A stretch of DNA of 64,000 nucleotides from Paramecium octaurelia (Eukaryota; Ciliophora; Oligohymenophorea; Peniculida; Parameciidae). This document shows, one piece after another, positions 48,501-64,000 of the stretch; within the stretch, counting starts at the first letter, position 1; each line of letters opens with the position of its first letter. The DNA lies in assembly GCA_905182995.1 (NCBI GenBank), contig CAJJDP010000001.1, positions 624,168-688,167 on the forward strand, in the 5' to 3' direction. A model generated the notes under the pieces. The model worked only from the letters and a program-made list of their open reading frames with translations, was not told where the DNA came from and made no database searches. Made by a program: the position numbers and the translations under genes.

Positions 48501-50331
48501 TCTAAAGAATTATAAGAGACTTTAAATGCATAAAGTGAAAGTAGAACAATCAGATGGTTATATTACATCTCATTTCTGCTTACTGTTCTACTGAGTATCT
48601 TATGTATATTGAACAATGTCTTTGAGAGAGAAGAAATCAACAATTAGAATTCTGATTGGAATATGATTATCAAGCAATCTGACATGATAATATATCTCAA
48701 TGAAATTGTATTGTATTCAAGAGAATTAATGTTACTGAATATTGGATTGTCCTTTTACAAAGAAGACAATCTATTATCTAATTTGAATGAAAGTATTTAG
48801 CAATTTGATTCTATGAGTAAGGACATCTTCATGAAGATTTCCTTCAATTCAGATGTAATGATGAATACTCAATCAGGAAAAGAAACAAGTACTTTGGAGT
48901 AGGCCAGTCAGCAAATTGTAAGTAAATCCCTTAACATTCAACAAGTATACTCACAATTAAATGAAAATTAAATAGACTATTATTATGTGATCTACAATTC
49001 ATTAAATGATTTCATCCGTGCTTTATTAGATATGTATATGAATACCATAGATTATTCTTACGACCAAACCAACAAATTATATAGTGATATTTTAGTGATT
49101 CTCATATTATCTGCCTGTTTAACATTCATTTCTTCTATTATCTTGACTTGCATACTAACAAGCACTCTAGATAAAAGGTAAGAAATCTTAAGTATTTTTT
49201 TGGATATCCCAGAAAAGACAGCTAAATTATTTTATTCGAAATGTGAAAACTTTTTATCCTAAATATCTTCAAATGAGGATGATGAAGTATTAAGTGAAAT
49301 TGATATCATTGAGGAAAAAGGCAATGATGAACCTGTCTCTCTTTTGGGTAGAAAGAGGAAGAGGTTCAAGAATAATGAGAATAAGCACATGGGATTTTTT
49401 GTTAAGATGATATTATTAGCTTCTGTTATCGAGTCTTACTTTATCATGATCTATTTCTTAGATTAGAACAATGCTGATCAAAAATTAAATATCTTAAATG
49501 AATTCAACCAAACATCCCTAAGTTCCAGCTATTACTCTATTTTGGTCAATTCACTTAAATAATACATTTACAATGACAACCTCAATTTAATGAATTAAGA
49601 CAGCAACACCACTATGGTTGAGTTGATTAATAATGTCTATGAGATTGATACCCTCTATCAGAAATTACATGCTGTCAATGTGGAATACAATGATATTTCT
49701 TACATTGATTATTACAACTCTATTATGTTTGATAATCTATGTGCGACGATTACTTTGCAAGAGATCACATGTGAAACCTTTGCTAATGGAATTTTAGATC
49801 ATGGATTAATGACAGCAGTGTCTAGGCATTTTCAAAACATTCGAAAACTCTACAACACCTATTAGAATCTCAACCAAAATGGCTCCTTAGATTTTCCTTG
49901 GTCGAATTATACTCTTTTAGAACTGTCTGCTGATCCTAAGAGAAATAAACTACTCAATTTGCTCAACACTCCAGAAAGCTATGAAATAAGTAAATTAATA
50001 TTTGTACTCTAGACAATATGTAATTTTATGTAATTAGAGATGCATTTACATTGTTAAAGAATAAATACTTGGATATTACAACAACCGATCAAGAAAATTA
50101 CATTGTTCAGCAGCTAATACTAATGATTTTCTTCTTGTTAACATTGATATTGGCATTGCTGTTCTGTTGGAACCCCTTCCTACGAAAATTAAACAGAGAA
50201 GTAATTTCTTATCCATAAGGTAGATCTGGTCAACCAAATGCTTGCTGACCTTCATCCCCATCGATGAAATAGCCAAAATTAGAACTATAAATAATTATAT
50301 TAGGACTGTAATATTGGAATAAAACATTTGA
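45532..50331 (+). CDS. TmcB-like multipass protein with PAS domain, 1,568 residues
   Basis: Four introns (22 and 25 nt near the start, 23 and 23 nt near the end). N-terminal ~400 residues have about eight membrane spans (ALLCFWVFLFLISIIFIV; ILHIPMLFLFT; DQIISIIGLIILSFMCSA; FGIVVLLSMLPHN). A soluble region with helical, tetratricopeptide-like stretches follows. A PAS domain at residues ~620-700 reads FGQIYAINMAAASLLGFDKN and NNIMPSLYAKHHDDFLRRFL. Later spans (WLYYISFLLTVLLSILCILN; LVILILSACLTFISSIILT; VKMILLASVIESYFIMIYF; ILMIFFLLTLILALLFC) flank two ectodomain-like loops. This matches the large ciliate TmcB-like PAS family, presumed sensory proteins. Ligand unknown. Confidence 0.8.
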
Positions 50332-50357
50332 AATATTAATATTTTATATAAATTATA

Positions 50358-51015
50358 TCAATCTTAAGCATCACTATCAGAATATTGAGGAGTGTACAAT
50401 GCATCCCATCCCAATAAAAAAGGCAAAGAAAACTAGAATTTCATTATTATATAAATTTTACATTGATTAATTCTAATGCTGTTACATATTCTGCTTGAGT
50501 CAGATTAATCTTAAATGGATTGATTTGTTTCTCTTATTCATCCTCTTAAGAAATTGAAAGGTATATGTCTTATGCAGTTTTATTGATCTTTAAAAGTTTC
50601 TTATCATTTGCTTGTGCTTGATATGCTTATTTGTTATAATTAAGGAATACTGATAAGGAAATTCGAAGCTTCATCATATGCTTTATTTTTTGTGACCAAC
50701 AATTACCCGATCTATTTAACACCCAAACTATAATGTTTCTTTTTGTCCCATTCCAAGTGATGATTCCCTTCTTTTTAACGAATCACTGGGACCAACTCAA
50801 AGAGAATCCAACCAGGTTTTTGAATTGCAAAGTAATTATTTTTCTCAACATAGGTAGCTTTTATCGGAGTCATCGAAAACATTAAATTTTCATTCCAAAC
50901 AGTGAATGCCTTTAAGATCACAGGTTTTTCACAATTAATTTCTATGGTGATATGTGATTGCGATACTTCTAGTCTCAAAGCTGAAACAATGCTTTAATAT
51001 TTTTGAGAATTACAT
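50358..51015 (-). CDS. Small protein, possibly Whirly/MRP-type nucleic-acid binding
   Basis: About 190 residues; introns of 25 and 29 nt. The body reads ALRLEVSQSHITIEINCEKP, FAIQKPGWILFELVPVIR, HHLEWDKKKHYSLGVKQIGQ, LTQAEYVTALELIN and FSLPFLLGWDALYTP. The beta-rich layout, a conserved GWILFEL..V strand and the final helix with LPFLLGWD resemble the Whirly/MRP single-stranded-nucleic-acid fold used in mitochondria and plastids. I recognise this only loosely. The start is uncertain: ATG 51015 gives MQFSKILKHCFS, which looks like a mitochondrial presequence, but a one-base frame change is then needed to enter the body. The divergent neighbour starts 13 bp away. Confidence 0.4.
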
Positions 51016-51027
51016 AATATTAATTAT

Positions 51028-53089
51028 ATGAGTACAGATCAATCGTCAAATTCATCAACTTAAAAAGGCAAATCGCTCTCTTCCATAGATACCACCAGAT
51101 CTAAATACGCTTAGGAGTTAGGAATTCATTAGCTCTTACAAAATGCTTTCCAAGACATGGGTACCCTGTGTCCTTATCAAGTTTAGATGATGAAAATACA
51201 GATATGAAAACATTGCTACCCATTTCAATCTTATTGGAAGAGATGAAAAGCGATCATTCAAGCACAAGAACATACTGTTTGCAGAACCTCTCGACTATTG
51301 CCTTGGTATTGGGTCCTGCCAGAGCAAAAGGCTTGTTGGGCGGATTTATTTCAAATTTACTTAAGGATCAAGAAAAGGCTGGTTTAAAAATTAACTTAAT
51401 ATTTTAGTCGAGGATGTTCCAGAAGAATTATAAGTAATGCTTACATTACTGGAATCCATGCCAAAATTAATAAATCTAATTGGAGGTCCAGAAAACAGTT
51501 TAGTGTTGTTAAAACCATTACTTGAAACCATTGGAGATAGAACAAAGGAAGAAACAAAAAATATGTACATAAAAATCATGAGGGATATTGGAAAGAGATT
51601 ATTGAAATAATAACACTTATTTGAAGAATGTGTTACTTAGAGAATAATAGAGGCGAAGGATGGTGATATAGATGAATAATGTGCAGCTGTTACATTGATT
51701 GCTAATCTCTATAATCTAGTTTCTTAGTAAGTATTACAAGAATGGATGGAGTACTTTAACAATTTAATGTTGAGTAATGAATAAAATGTCAGAAAGAGAG
51801 TAGTTCTAAGTATAAAAGAATTTGCATAATGGGCAAGCAATCCTGAAGAGCATAAGTTTTGTATTGAATTAGCTGATAACGTCTTTACAAATGGGAAGGA
51901 TTTTAAATCAAATCTATTCTATAGTGTCCCTGCTTTAATCAAATTTCAAGGTTATCAAGAGTACCTAGGTAAATTATTTAAGATGGATAATATTAATGCT
52001 TATAATTGCTTTTTAGAAATATGCATTGAGTCTTTATAAGTATTATAGAATACTGCGGATAGCAAAATATTTATTGAAAATTTTATTAAACTATTTTCTA
52101 AAACAGAATTGGAGTTGAAATAAAAGTTATCAGTATATTGTGGAAAGCTAGTTGTCTTTATTAAAGAATCAAAGACGATTTACAAAGGAGTAATTTTAAT
52201 CATTAATCTTAGTATCTTGTTCAAATTCAGTAATACATGACATAGTTAGAATAGGAAAAGAATTTCATGATAAAATAGAATTTGGTAGAGTCAGTTATCC
52301 TTATATTGAACCAAGCAACTGATAGAAGAATATATTACCAATAAGAAGAAATCTAGTATTTCTTAAGATTTCTGATGAATCAATTGATGAGTGGTGACAC
52401 AGATCTTAAATTTAAATTTGTGTCTAAACAGAAATCGTTTAACATTATTCTGTAGTTCATTTCGGATAATGCCTTCGCTTAAAATGAATCAATATCAATA
52501 GTTAAGAACTTATTACAAGTCATAATCAATATTGAATAATGTAAGAATTGGAGAATGAGACAATAATGTTTGATGTCATTGTAAATGGTATTTCGTATAT
52601 TCAAATACACTAGTTCCTTACCAACTTATAATAATTTTAAATTTTTAAGACTTTCCAATCTGATGATCTAGAAGTTCAATTAATTAAAAGACTACTCTAA
52701 GATAGAATTTCTGCAGTTCGAGAAGAAGCAAGCAAGGTATATAGACATAAATTATATAGACTCTTTTGCAATTATTTAGATAATTAAAGGAAAACGATAT
52801 GGTTGAAAAAGGGAAGAGAGTAATAGATTAATTAAGTGATTTACTAAAACATCCAAACTATTTGGTTAGAGTGAACTTTGTCTTGGGATTGGGGAATGCA
52901 TTCTTTTTGGGAGAACACACATATAATGTGTTGAGATAATTGAAAAATGATGTTCCAAATGTAAAATTGGCTTTATTGGAAGTCCTATATAATAATAAAA
53001 AATGCAAGCAATTAGATTTAATTCCTATTAACGATTCGGATTAGGATGTAAGAGATGTTGCATAAATTATATATTAATAATTCAAATGA
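51028..53089 (+). CDS. HEAT-repeat protein, PP2A scaffold (A subunit)-like
   Basis: 645 residues, five introns (26, 26, 23, 26 and 23 nt), spliced length a multiple of three. After a Ser/Thr-rich N-terminus come tandem HEAT repeats: LLPISILLEEMKSDHSSTRT with YCLQNLSTIALVLGPARAK, the first-repeat signature of PP2A-A/PR65 (P..LL.DEL...D...R....LSTIALALG..R). Further repeats (DIDEQCAAVTLIANLYNLVS; PNYLVRVNFVLGLGNAFFLG; DVPNVKLALLEVLYNNKKC) run to the end. PP2A-A bridges the catalytic and B subunits. Later repeats are diverged, so it could be a PP2A-A paralogue or another HEAT scaffold. Its TGA abuts the TGA of the next, convergent gene. Confidence 0.65.
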
Positions 53090-53292
53090 TCAATTTTGGA
53101 CAACACATTTCTCTTTCTTAACTGATCTATGAATATACGGTTCTAGTTTACTTACATTAATTCTTCATCCTCGTCAATAATGTCTAATAGTAGGGATGTA
53201 TAAAAGTGATTCAGATTGTATATATGTAAGTAGTTATTGGTAGCCACAATAGGTGCACAAAATCTTATGGGTCTGATTATATGTCTCATCAT
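53090..53292 (-). CDS. Very small protein, 57 residues
   Basis: Starts MMRHIIRPIRFCAPIVATNN at 53292; a canonical 29-nt intron joins LLLDIIDEDEELI to SVKKEKCVVQN and TGA 53090-53092. The spliced length is a multiple of three. Without the intron the frame runs on antisense into the neighbouring gene, so the intron is needed to end it. The basic, hydrophobic N-terminus followed by an acidic patch would suit a mitochondrial peptide or small subunit, but this is inference. The stop codon is directly adjacent to the stop of the convergent HEAT gene. Confidence 0.5.
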
Positions 53293-54013
53293 CTTGATTG
53301 TTCTGAATATTTAATACATATTATATTTATAAATATATTATTTAATTATAGTTATGTTTTTATTACAATGCACGCCTTCACTTAAACATGCACACTTCTA
53401 TATCTCATTTTGAGTAATCTCATCACATGCAACTAAATGAATAAATAAATCAATAAATCAATTTATATTTTAAATGATACAATGTGAATTTCATATCCAA
53501 TCCTTGCAAGTAGAATACAATTTCTTCAAATTTTATCATTGTAACGACTTGTCTTACTTCTGTAAAATATTTAAGCTTCTAATAATTATAATAAACTATT
53601 TCAATTTTCTAAACATTTAATTTACTTTAATAATATTATTATGATTATCAACTCCTTAAATAAGCTTTCTCATTTACAATAAGGGATTCAAGAATATTAA
53701 TTACATATAATTATTTTCACTAGGAATTTAGTGAAACAATTTGAGTAATACATAGTCTGAAATGAAGGCTTAATAAGATCCCCTATTTTTTCATCAATTA
53801 TCTTTATTTTCAAAGATAGACAGGCAATTTTAGTATATATTTCAGTGGAATAATTGTTTTTATGGAATAGAATGATAAATATATTCATTAATTAATTTGA
53901 TTTGAGATATATGGATTTCCACTTATATATTAAATCTTATTCAATATTTTTTATAACTAAAGCCAATGAATTTAATAATGATGAAAAATAAAGCAATTAA
54001 TATAAATTACATT
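53293..54013. other. Intergenic, about 720 bp
   Basis: AT-rich spacer, the longest unassigned stretch here. A minus-strand frame at 53688-53888 could encode 65 residues (MNIFIILFHKNNYSTEIYTK...); it is Ile/Lys-rich and could be chance. Nothing else stands out. Confidence 0.3.
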
Positions 54014-54851
54014 ATGATAAAAACATAATTAATCGACCTTCTAAAATTAACCGAAGAGGATCTCAAGAAGACTGTGATTGTCAAACAACATCCCTAGTAT
54101 GAACAAATCTTCTTCATGATTTTAAATCAAAAAGCCAATACCTTTACCCACAAGTTTGTGAGAGAAATTCACGAGGCATTGACTTTAATTGAATAGCACG
54201 AAGGACACACAGCCTTAATTACGACATCCTTTCATCCCACAGTGTTTAGTGGAGGCTTAGATCTCAATGTCACAGGAGTACATATCTACATATAATATAG
54301 AATATGAATATTTTCGATAGAAATAATTTTGTTCTTGAATTTATAAGGTTATTGGGGAGATTATTAAGATATCCAGTACCAACAATAGCTTTAGTAAATG
54401 GTCATGCAGTGGCTGGGGGTTGCATGTTCATGTTTGCTCACGATTGGAGAATAGCAAGAGCAGAGCCTAAAAAAGCACATTGTTCATTACCAGAAATAGA
54501 GATTGGTTATAATTGTATCACTATTTCTTAGGTATGTATCTACCTCCAGGAATGAATGCAGTCTGTCAGTGTAAGCTAACACCCAATGTCCATAGAGATT
54601 TATGCTTATTAGCTAGAAGATATGATCTTGGTTCTGAAGGTTTACAGTATTAGATGGTGGATGGATTAGCAACAGAAGATAAAATTGTTGAAGCTTCAAT
54701 CTAAAAAGCCTTGGCTGTGGCTAAATATGGATAGGATAAAGAAAACTTTACAAAGATAAAGGAAGAAATGTACAGAGATGCCATTAAGGCTTGCTTCACT
54801 AGATAAATGGCTCCAGGTAATGCCTACGATCTTGGATTGCCAAGATTATGA
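54014..54851 (+). CDS. Enoyl-CoA hydratase/isomerase (crotonase) family, ECI-like
   Basis: 262 residues, two introns (23 and 26 nt). Crotonase features in order: FFMILNQKANTFTHKFVREI, TTSFHPTVFSGGLDLNVTG (oxyanion-hole strand, GGLDL), VPTIALVNGHAVAGGCMFMF (second oxyanion-hole glycines), HDWRIARAEPKKAHCSLPEI then EIG (the PE.E.G stretch carrying the isomerase/hydratase glutamate), and a helical C-terminus. It ends ...DLGLPRL; the final Pro-Arg-Leu resembles a weak PTS1, fitting peroxisomal delta3,delta2-enoyl-CoA isomerases in beta-oxidation of unsaturated fatty acids. The short N-terminus and motif layout favour isomerase over hydratase, but this is not certain. Confidence 0.85.
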
Positions 54852-54888
54852 TAATTGTTCATTTATTGATATTAGAAATAAAATCAAC

Positions 54889-57696
54889 TCATTTTTTTCT
54901 AAATCTTCTTACTGTGTATCCAACTACAATAGCCAAAAGCAGAAACCATAGATAATTCTTCTTGCCAGTCTTATTTTGCTAAGTTAAATCTTCAGGCTAT
55001 GCTTAGACTTCAGGAACATTTTCTTAATTCTAAATGTCCTACCCTCTTAATTCTAGATCAGCATCCTCCATTCCCCTTTCTCCTTAAGGGAATTTATCTT
55101 GTTCATTATTGTTAGCTGCTTCGTCTGGATTTTTTTCTATTTATTTCATTATTTCTTCCTTAATTTCTTGTTATTTTTAGTTTTCATTATCCTATTTCTG
55201 TGGTTACACCTCCTCTTCCACTTATAATGGCTTACTCTCTTCCATAAAATTCTCATTATTTTAATTTACTTTTTATTCAATTTATGATAGATCCTCAACA
55301 CTTTTTTCCTTTTCCTATTCAGCCACAGGATTTTATTCTACTAATTATTCTTGTTACTCATCAATTTGCTAGACATCTTCTTTTTGATTTTAATCTTATT
55401 TGTTATCTTCAATTTCTTCTATTTAGTTTTTAATCTCTACAGTTGATTCTATTTTCTCAATTTCAACTGGTTCATCTAAAATAATGTTTTAGGATTAACT
55501 ATGAAATTCATCTAATTTAGGTTATTTAAATAAAACTAATTCTTCATTATCTATTGGCATCTTTTAAATAACTTCTTCATCTTCAATTACTGGATATGAG
55601 TGTATTTGATTAAGTTATTCAGGTTGCTTACTTAAATCCTCTTCTTTATTTTCAACCTACTAGATTACCTCTGGCTCATCGGAATCTTGCAATTCAGGCT
55701 TTTATTCTAATTAGGCTTGAGGTTAATCATTATTATCAGCCTAGCTTGCCTCTTGTATTTCTTCAAGCTACGATTCTTATTATACAGGAACATTTTCAAC
55801 TTCCTAAATTTCTTAAATCTCTTCTTACTTATTGGAATTATCTTTTTCTAATTAATTTTCCTATTCTAAATTCTCAACAATCTCTTATTCTCCCTATTAA
55901 TTTGTAGAGCAAAGTTAATCTATTTGATCATCATTTTAATTTATTTACTTTCCTTATTATTATTCTTCTTATTCTTATTGAGTTTTTTCAACTTAATCTG
56001 TGTTTTCTTAAGCCTCCTTTGTAATATCTGCTAAAATATTTGTCATTTGACCTAAACTAATATGTTTTGGTTAAGCTTCATCTTTTTTATCATTTTATTG
56101 TTCCTCCTTTGGCTATTCTTCAAGCTCATTGATTTTAGGTACTTACTCTTCTTATATTTCATGATTCTATTGATTTTCTTACTATGGTTGGTCATTCTAC
56201 TCTTGCACTTGTTCAATTATAGCTACTTCATTTGATGCCTATTAAATTTGAATATCTTCAGCCTCTTGATTTTAAGGAACTTCAACCTACTAATTTTTAA
56301 GTTCATCTACATCTTCAATTTCTTCGATTTATTCTATAATTTAAGGTGATGCTTCATAGTCATTTTTTGATGAATCATTTTAATTTAAAACATCTGAATT
56401 TGAACCTATATTTTAAGCGGATTTAATTTCTTAAGCTGATTAGATTTCTTAAGATGAACTCATTTAATCTTATTCTGATTCTTAACCTTATTCTGTTAAT
56501 TAATGGCTGCCTTCTTGTTTTGCTCCATCTTCAGATTGATCCTACCCATGAGATTTCTTTAGATCATTTAAATGCTATGCATTAGAGACTACTTGTGCAA
56601 ATCCCTTAACACTTTTGATGCCTTTAACTATTTTAGCAGTAGTAGATTTAAGTTTCGAGGCCAACTCAGTAAACTTATGTACATTGTTAACCAAATAATC
56701 TTACAAGGAAGTCAAGTCAGATTCTTTTGCATTTGTAAGATCTAATTATCCTTATGCGATTTGTTTGGCAACATTAAGCGTTGCGTGCACTTTGATTTCT
56801 TCATTCTTTTGTTCTTCTGTCAAATCATGTTATTGGGATTTATCTATTTGCTTCAACAAATCTTGACTTATAAGCTAGATCTAACCAAACTCATGTTGTG
56901 CATCTTGAAATTTCACCTAGGCTTAACTAATAAATGCTTATTGAACAGAGTTGACTATCATCTAATAAATATCTTATGCATTATGCGTTGGTTAAATTTG
57001 ATGATTCTCCATAATAACAGTTTTACCTTTCTCCACCAAGAAGAGACTACTTGCAATGACACTGTTTACTGGTTTTTTGGATGTTATAGTGTAGAAGACA
57101 GGAAGATTTATTAAAATCATTTCTCCGCTCACAAGTAGTCGTTTTCGAATTTCCCAAAAGATGTGTTCAAATTCCGATTGAATTTACTAAAAACTTTTAG
57201 TATTCGATCTTGTGATTTAGAATAAAGGAGGACAAGTTGGATCATGATTGTGAATCATGCTTCTTAATGTATTACTAATTGAATTTGGAAATTAATCTCC
57301 TACTGCCACACTTATAAATTAGATTAAGTATTTGTGTCTCATCCTCTCTATAAGCACCAACAATTTATCCAAATCAAATTCCTCCTTCCCGTCACTAATG
57401 AAAACTAATGTAATATTTTTCGGAATTTTTGCCTTCTCACTGAGCAGCATTTGAAACATGTTTGTTAAGGTATTTGTAATATTTCCTGATCCTGCCTATT
57501 TGAAGGGCTCCAGAGGGTACAGATCCTTGGCCCATTAATATTCTAATTTTTTCTTCCCCAATTCATTGAAGACTGTCTTGTATGCATTCACAGCACGAGG
57601 ATATTCTTTATGCATCGACCCAGTCCCATCAAACAATGTGATTGGAAACGATTACACCTTCTATGCTTCAGGAGCACGGTAAATGTAAAAACTCAT
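54889..57696 (-). CDS. vWA-domain protein with long acidic region and C-terminal anchor, 935 residues
   Basis: Single uninterrupted frame from MSFYIYRAPEAQKVQSFPIT to TGA 54889-54891. Residues ~18-210 are a von Willebrand A domain: TLFDGTGSMHKEYPRAVNAY (MIDAS, with DGTGS for DxSxS), then GSGNITNTLTNMFQMLL, ITLVFISDGKEEFDLDKLL and LIQFISVAVGDQFPNSIS. A helical segment follows, then ~480 residues of Glu/Gln/Asp-rich low-complexity sequence, mostly read through TAA/TAG. The last residues are KKNYLWFLLLAIVVGYTVRR then FRKK: a single span with a basic end, as in tail-anchored proteins. The vWA head would therefore face the cytosol. No known family has this exact layout to my knowledge. Confidence 0.75.
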
Positions 57697-58224
57697 TAGA
57701 AACTATTATTTTACTTATAAATTTATCTTGGCTTTCAAAATCCTTATATAATCAAAAGACTGATTAAGAAACTATTGATTAAAATACACATATAAAAATT
57801 ACAAATTATTATTTTTTATCAAAATTTTTAATTCTCCTTACTGATATGTTAATAAGGAACCCTCCTATTTTAACTTAGAATTTATATCATTAACATACAA
57901 GAAATAAGGAAAAACTAACAATCCATTAAGTATTTATATAAATAATAGGAATAGATATGTAGATTACAACACTTTAATCAAAATTAAATGGAAATTAGTA
58001 ATCTGTTTATTCTCAATTAAACCGAATAATCAATAAATGGAAATAATGTATAATTATTGATTTTAAAATAAAATAATGTATGCTCAAAATTAAATACTTG
58101 ATTCCCTCCCTCTCTTTTGATAATGTTCAGATGGTCATTCTTTCTTTCTTGTTACTACTTGTCATAATATTACAAGGAATTAATTAAAGTGCTGATTTAA
58201 TATTAATTTTTTAAATAAATAGAT
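57697..58224. other. Intergenic, divergent promoter region
   Basis: About 530 bp between the divergent starts of the vWA protein and Prp8 genes. AT-rich, with no frame that looks coding on either strand and no obvious repeat. Confidence 0.4.

Positions 58225-64000
<5,776 letters not shown>

Overview
The window reads as gene-dense macronuclear DNA of a ciliate, almost certainly Paramecium. Three things seen directly support this. First, every long coding frame is full of in-frame TAA and TAG, and these fall where glutamine is expected (for example throughout Prp8); only TGA ends genes. Second, introns are tiny, mostly 21-31 nt, of the form GTA...TAG or GTA...AAG. Third, the DNA is very AT-rich and genes are packed on both strands with spacers often under 100 bp. 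Standard-code ORF calling therefore shatters most genes; the coordinates here come from reading TAA/TAG as Gln and splicing by eye. No telomere repeats, tRNA, rRNA, CRISPR or mobile elements were seen.

Layout. 1-4.6 kb: an edge gene, a Q-rich unknown, and two divergently transcribed proteins of nearly equal length that look like very diverged kinases. 4.6-8.8 kb: a polycystin (PKD2-type) channel and a basic unknown. 9.2-11.3 kb: a decayed gene, a small ORF and a Pho80-type cyclin. 11.5-20.9 kb: a Vps4-like AAA protein, a tubulin tyrosine ligase-like enzyme, an A/B-type cyclin, a Cys-rich four-pass membrane protein, a Rab GTPase, a RING-CH membrane protein and a small basic protein. 21-25.3 kb: an adenylate-kinase-like protein with altered P-loops, another pseudokinase and a calcium-dependent protein kinase. 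25.4-35.2 kb: a GPCR-PIP kinase fusion, a PP2C phosphatase, an AGC kinase and an OSCA/TMEM63-type channel. 35.3-45.5 kb: ODAD1-like dynein-docking protein, several membrane and secreted proteins and unknowns. 45.5-50.3 kb: a 1,568-residue PAS-containing multipass protein of the TmcB-like ciliate type. 50.4-57.7 kb: a possible Whirly/MRP-fold protein, a PP2A-A-like HEAT protein, a 57-residue protein, a crotonase and a vWA protein with a long acidic stretch and a C-terminal membrane anchor. 58.2-64 kb: the spliceosome core protein Prp8, cut by the right edge.

The content is ordinary ciliate house-keeping plus a strong signalling and membrane-sensing component (four channel or receptor types, six kinase-like genes, two cyclins, PP2C, PP2A-A). 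There is no operon logic, and I see no clear new biological system. The most useful oddities are the 1,538-bp perfect repeat in Prp8 joined by a single N (probably an assembly error), stop codons of two convergent genes that abut inside one TGATCA, the diverged kinase family, the degenerate P-loops, and several small genes invisible to standard ORF calling.
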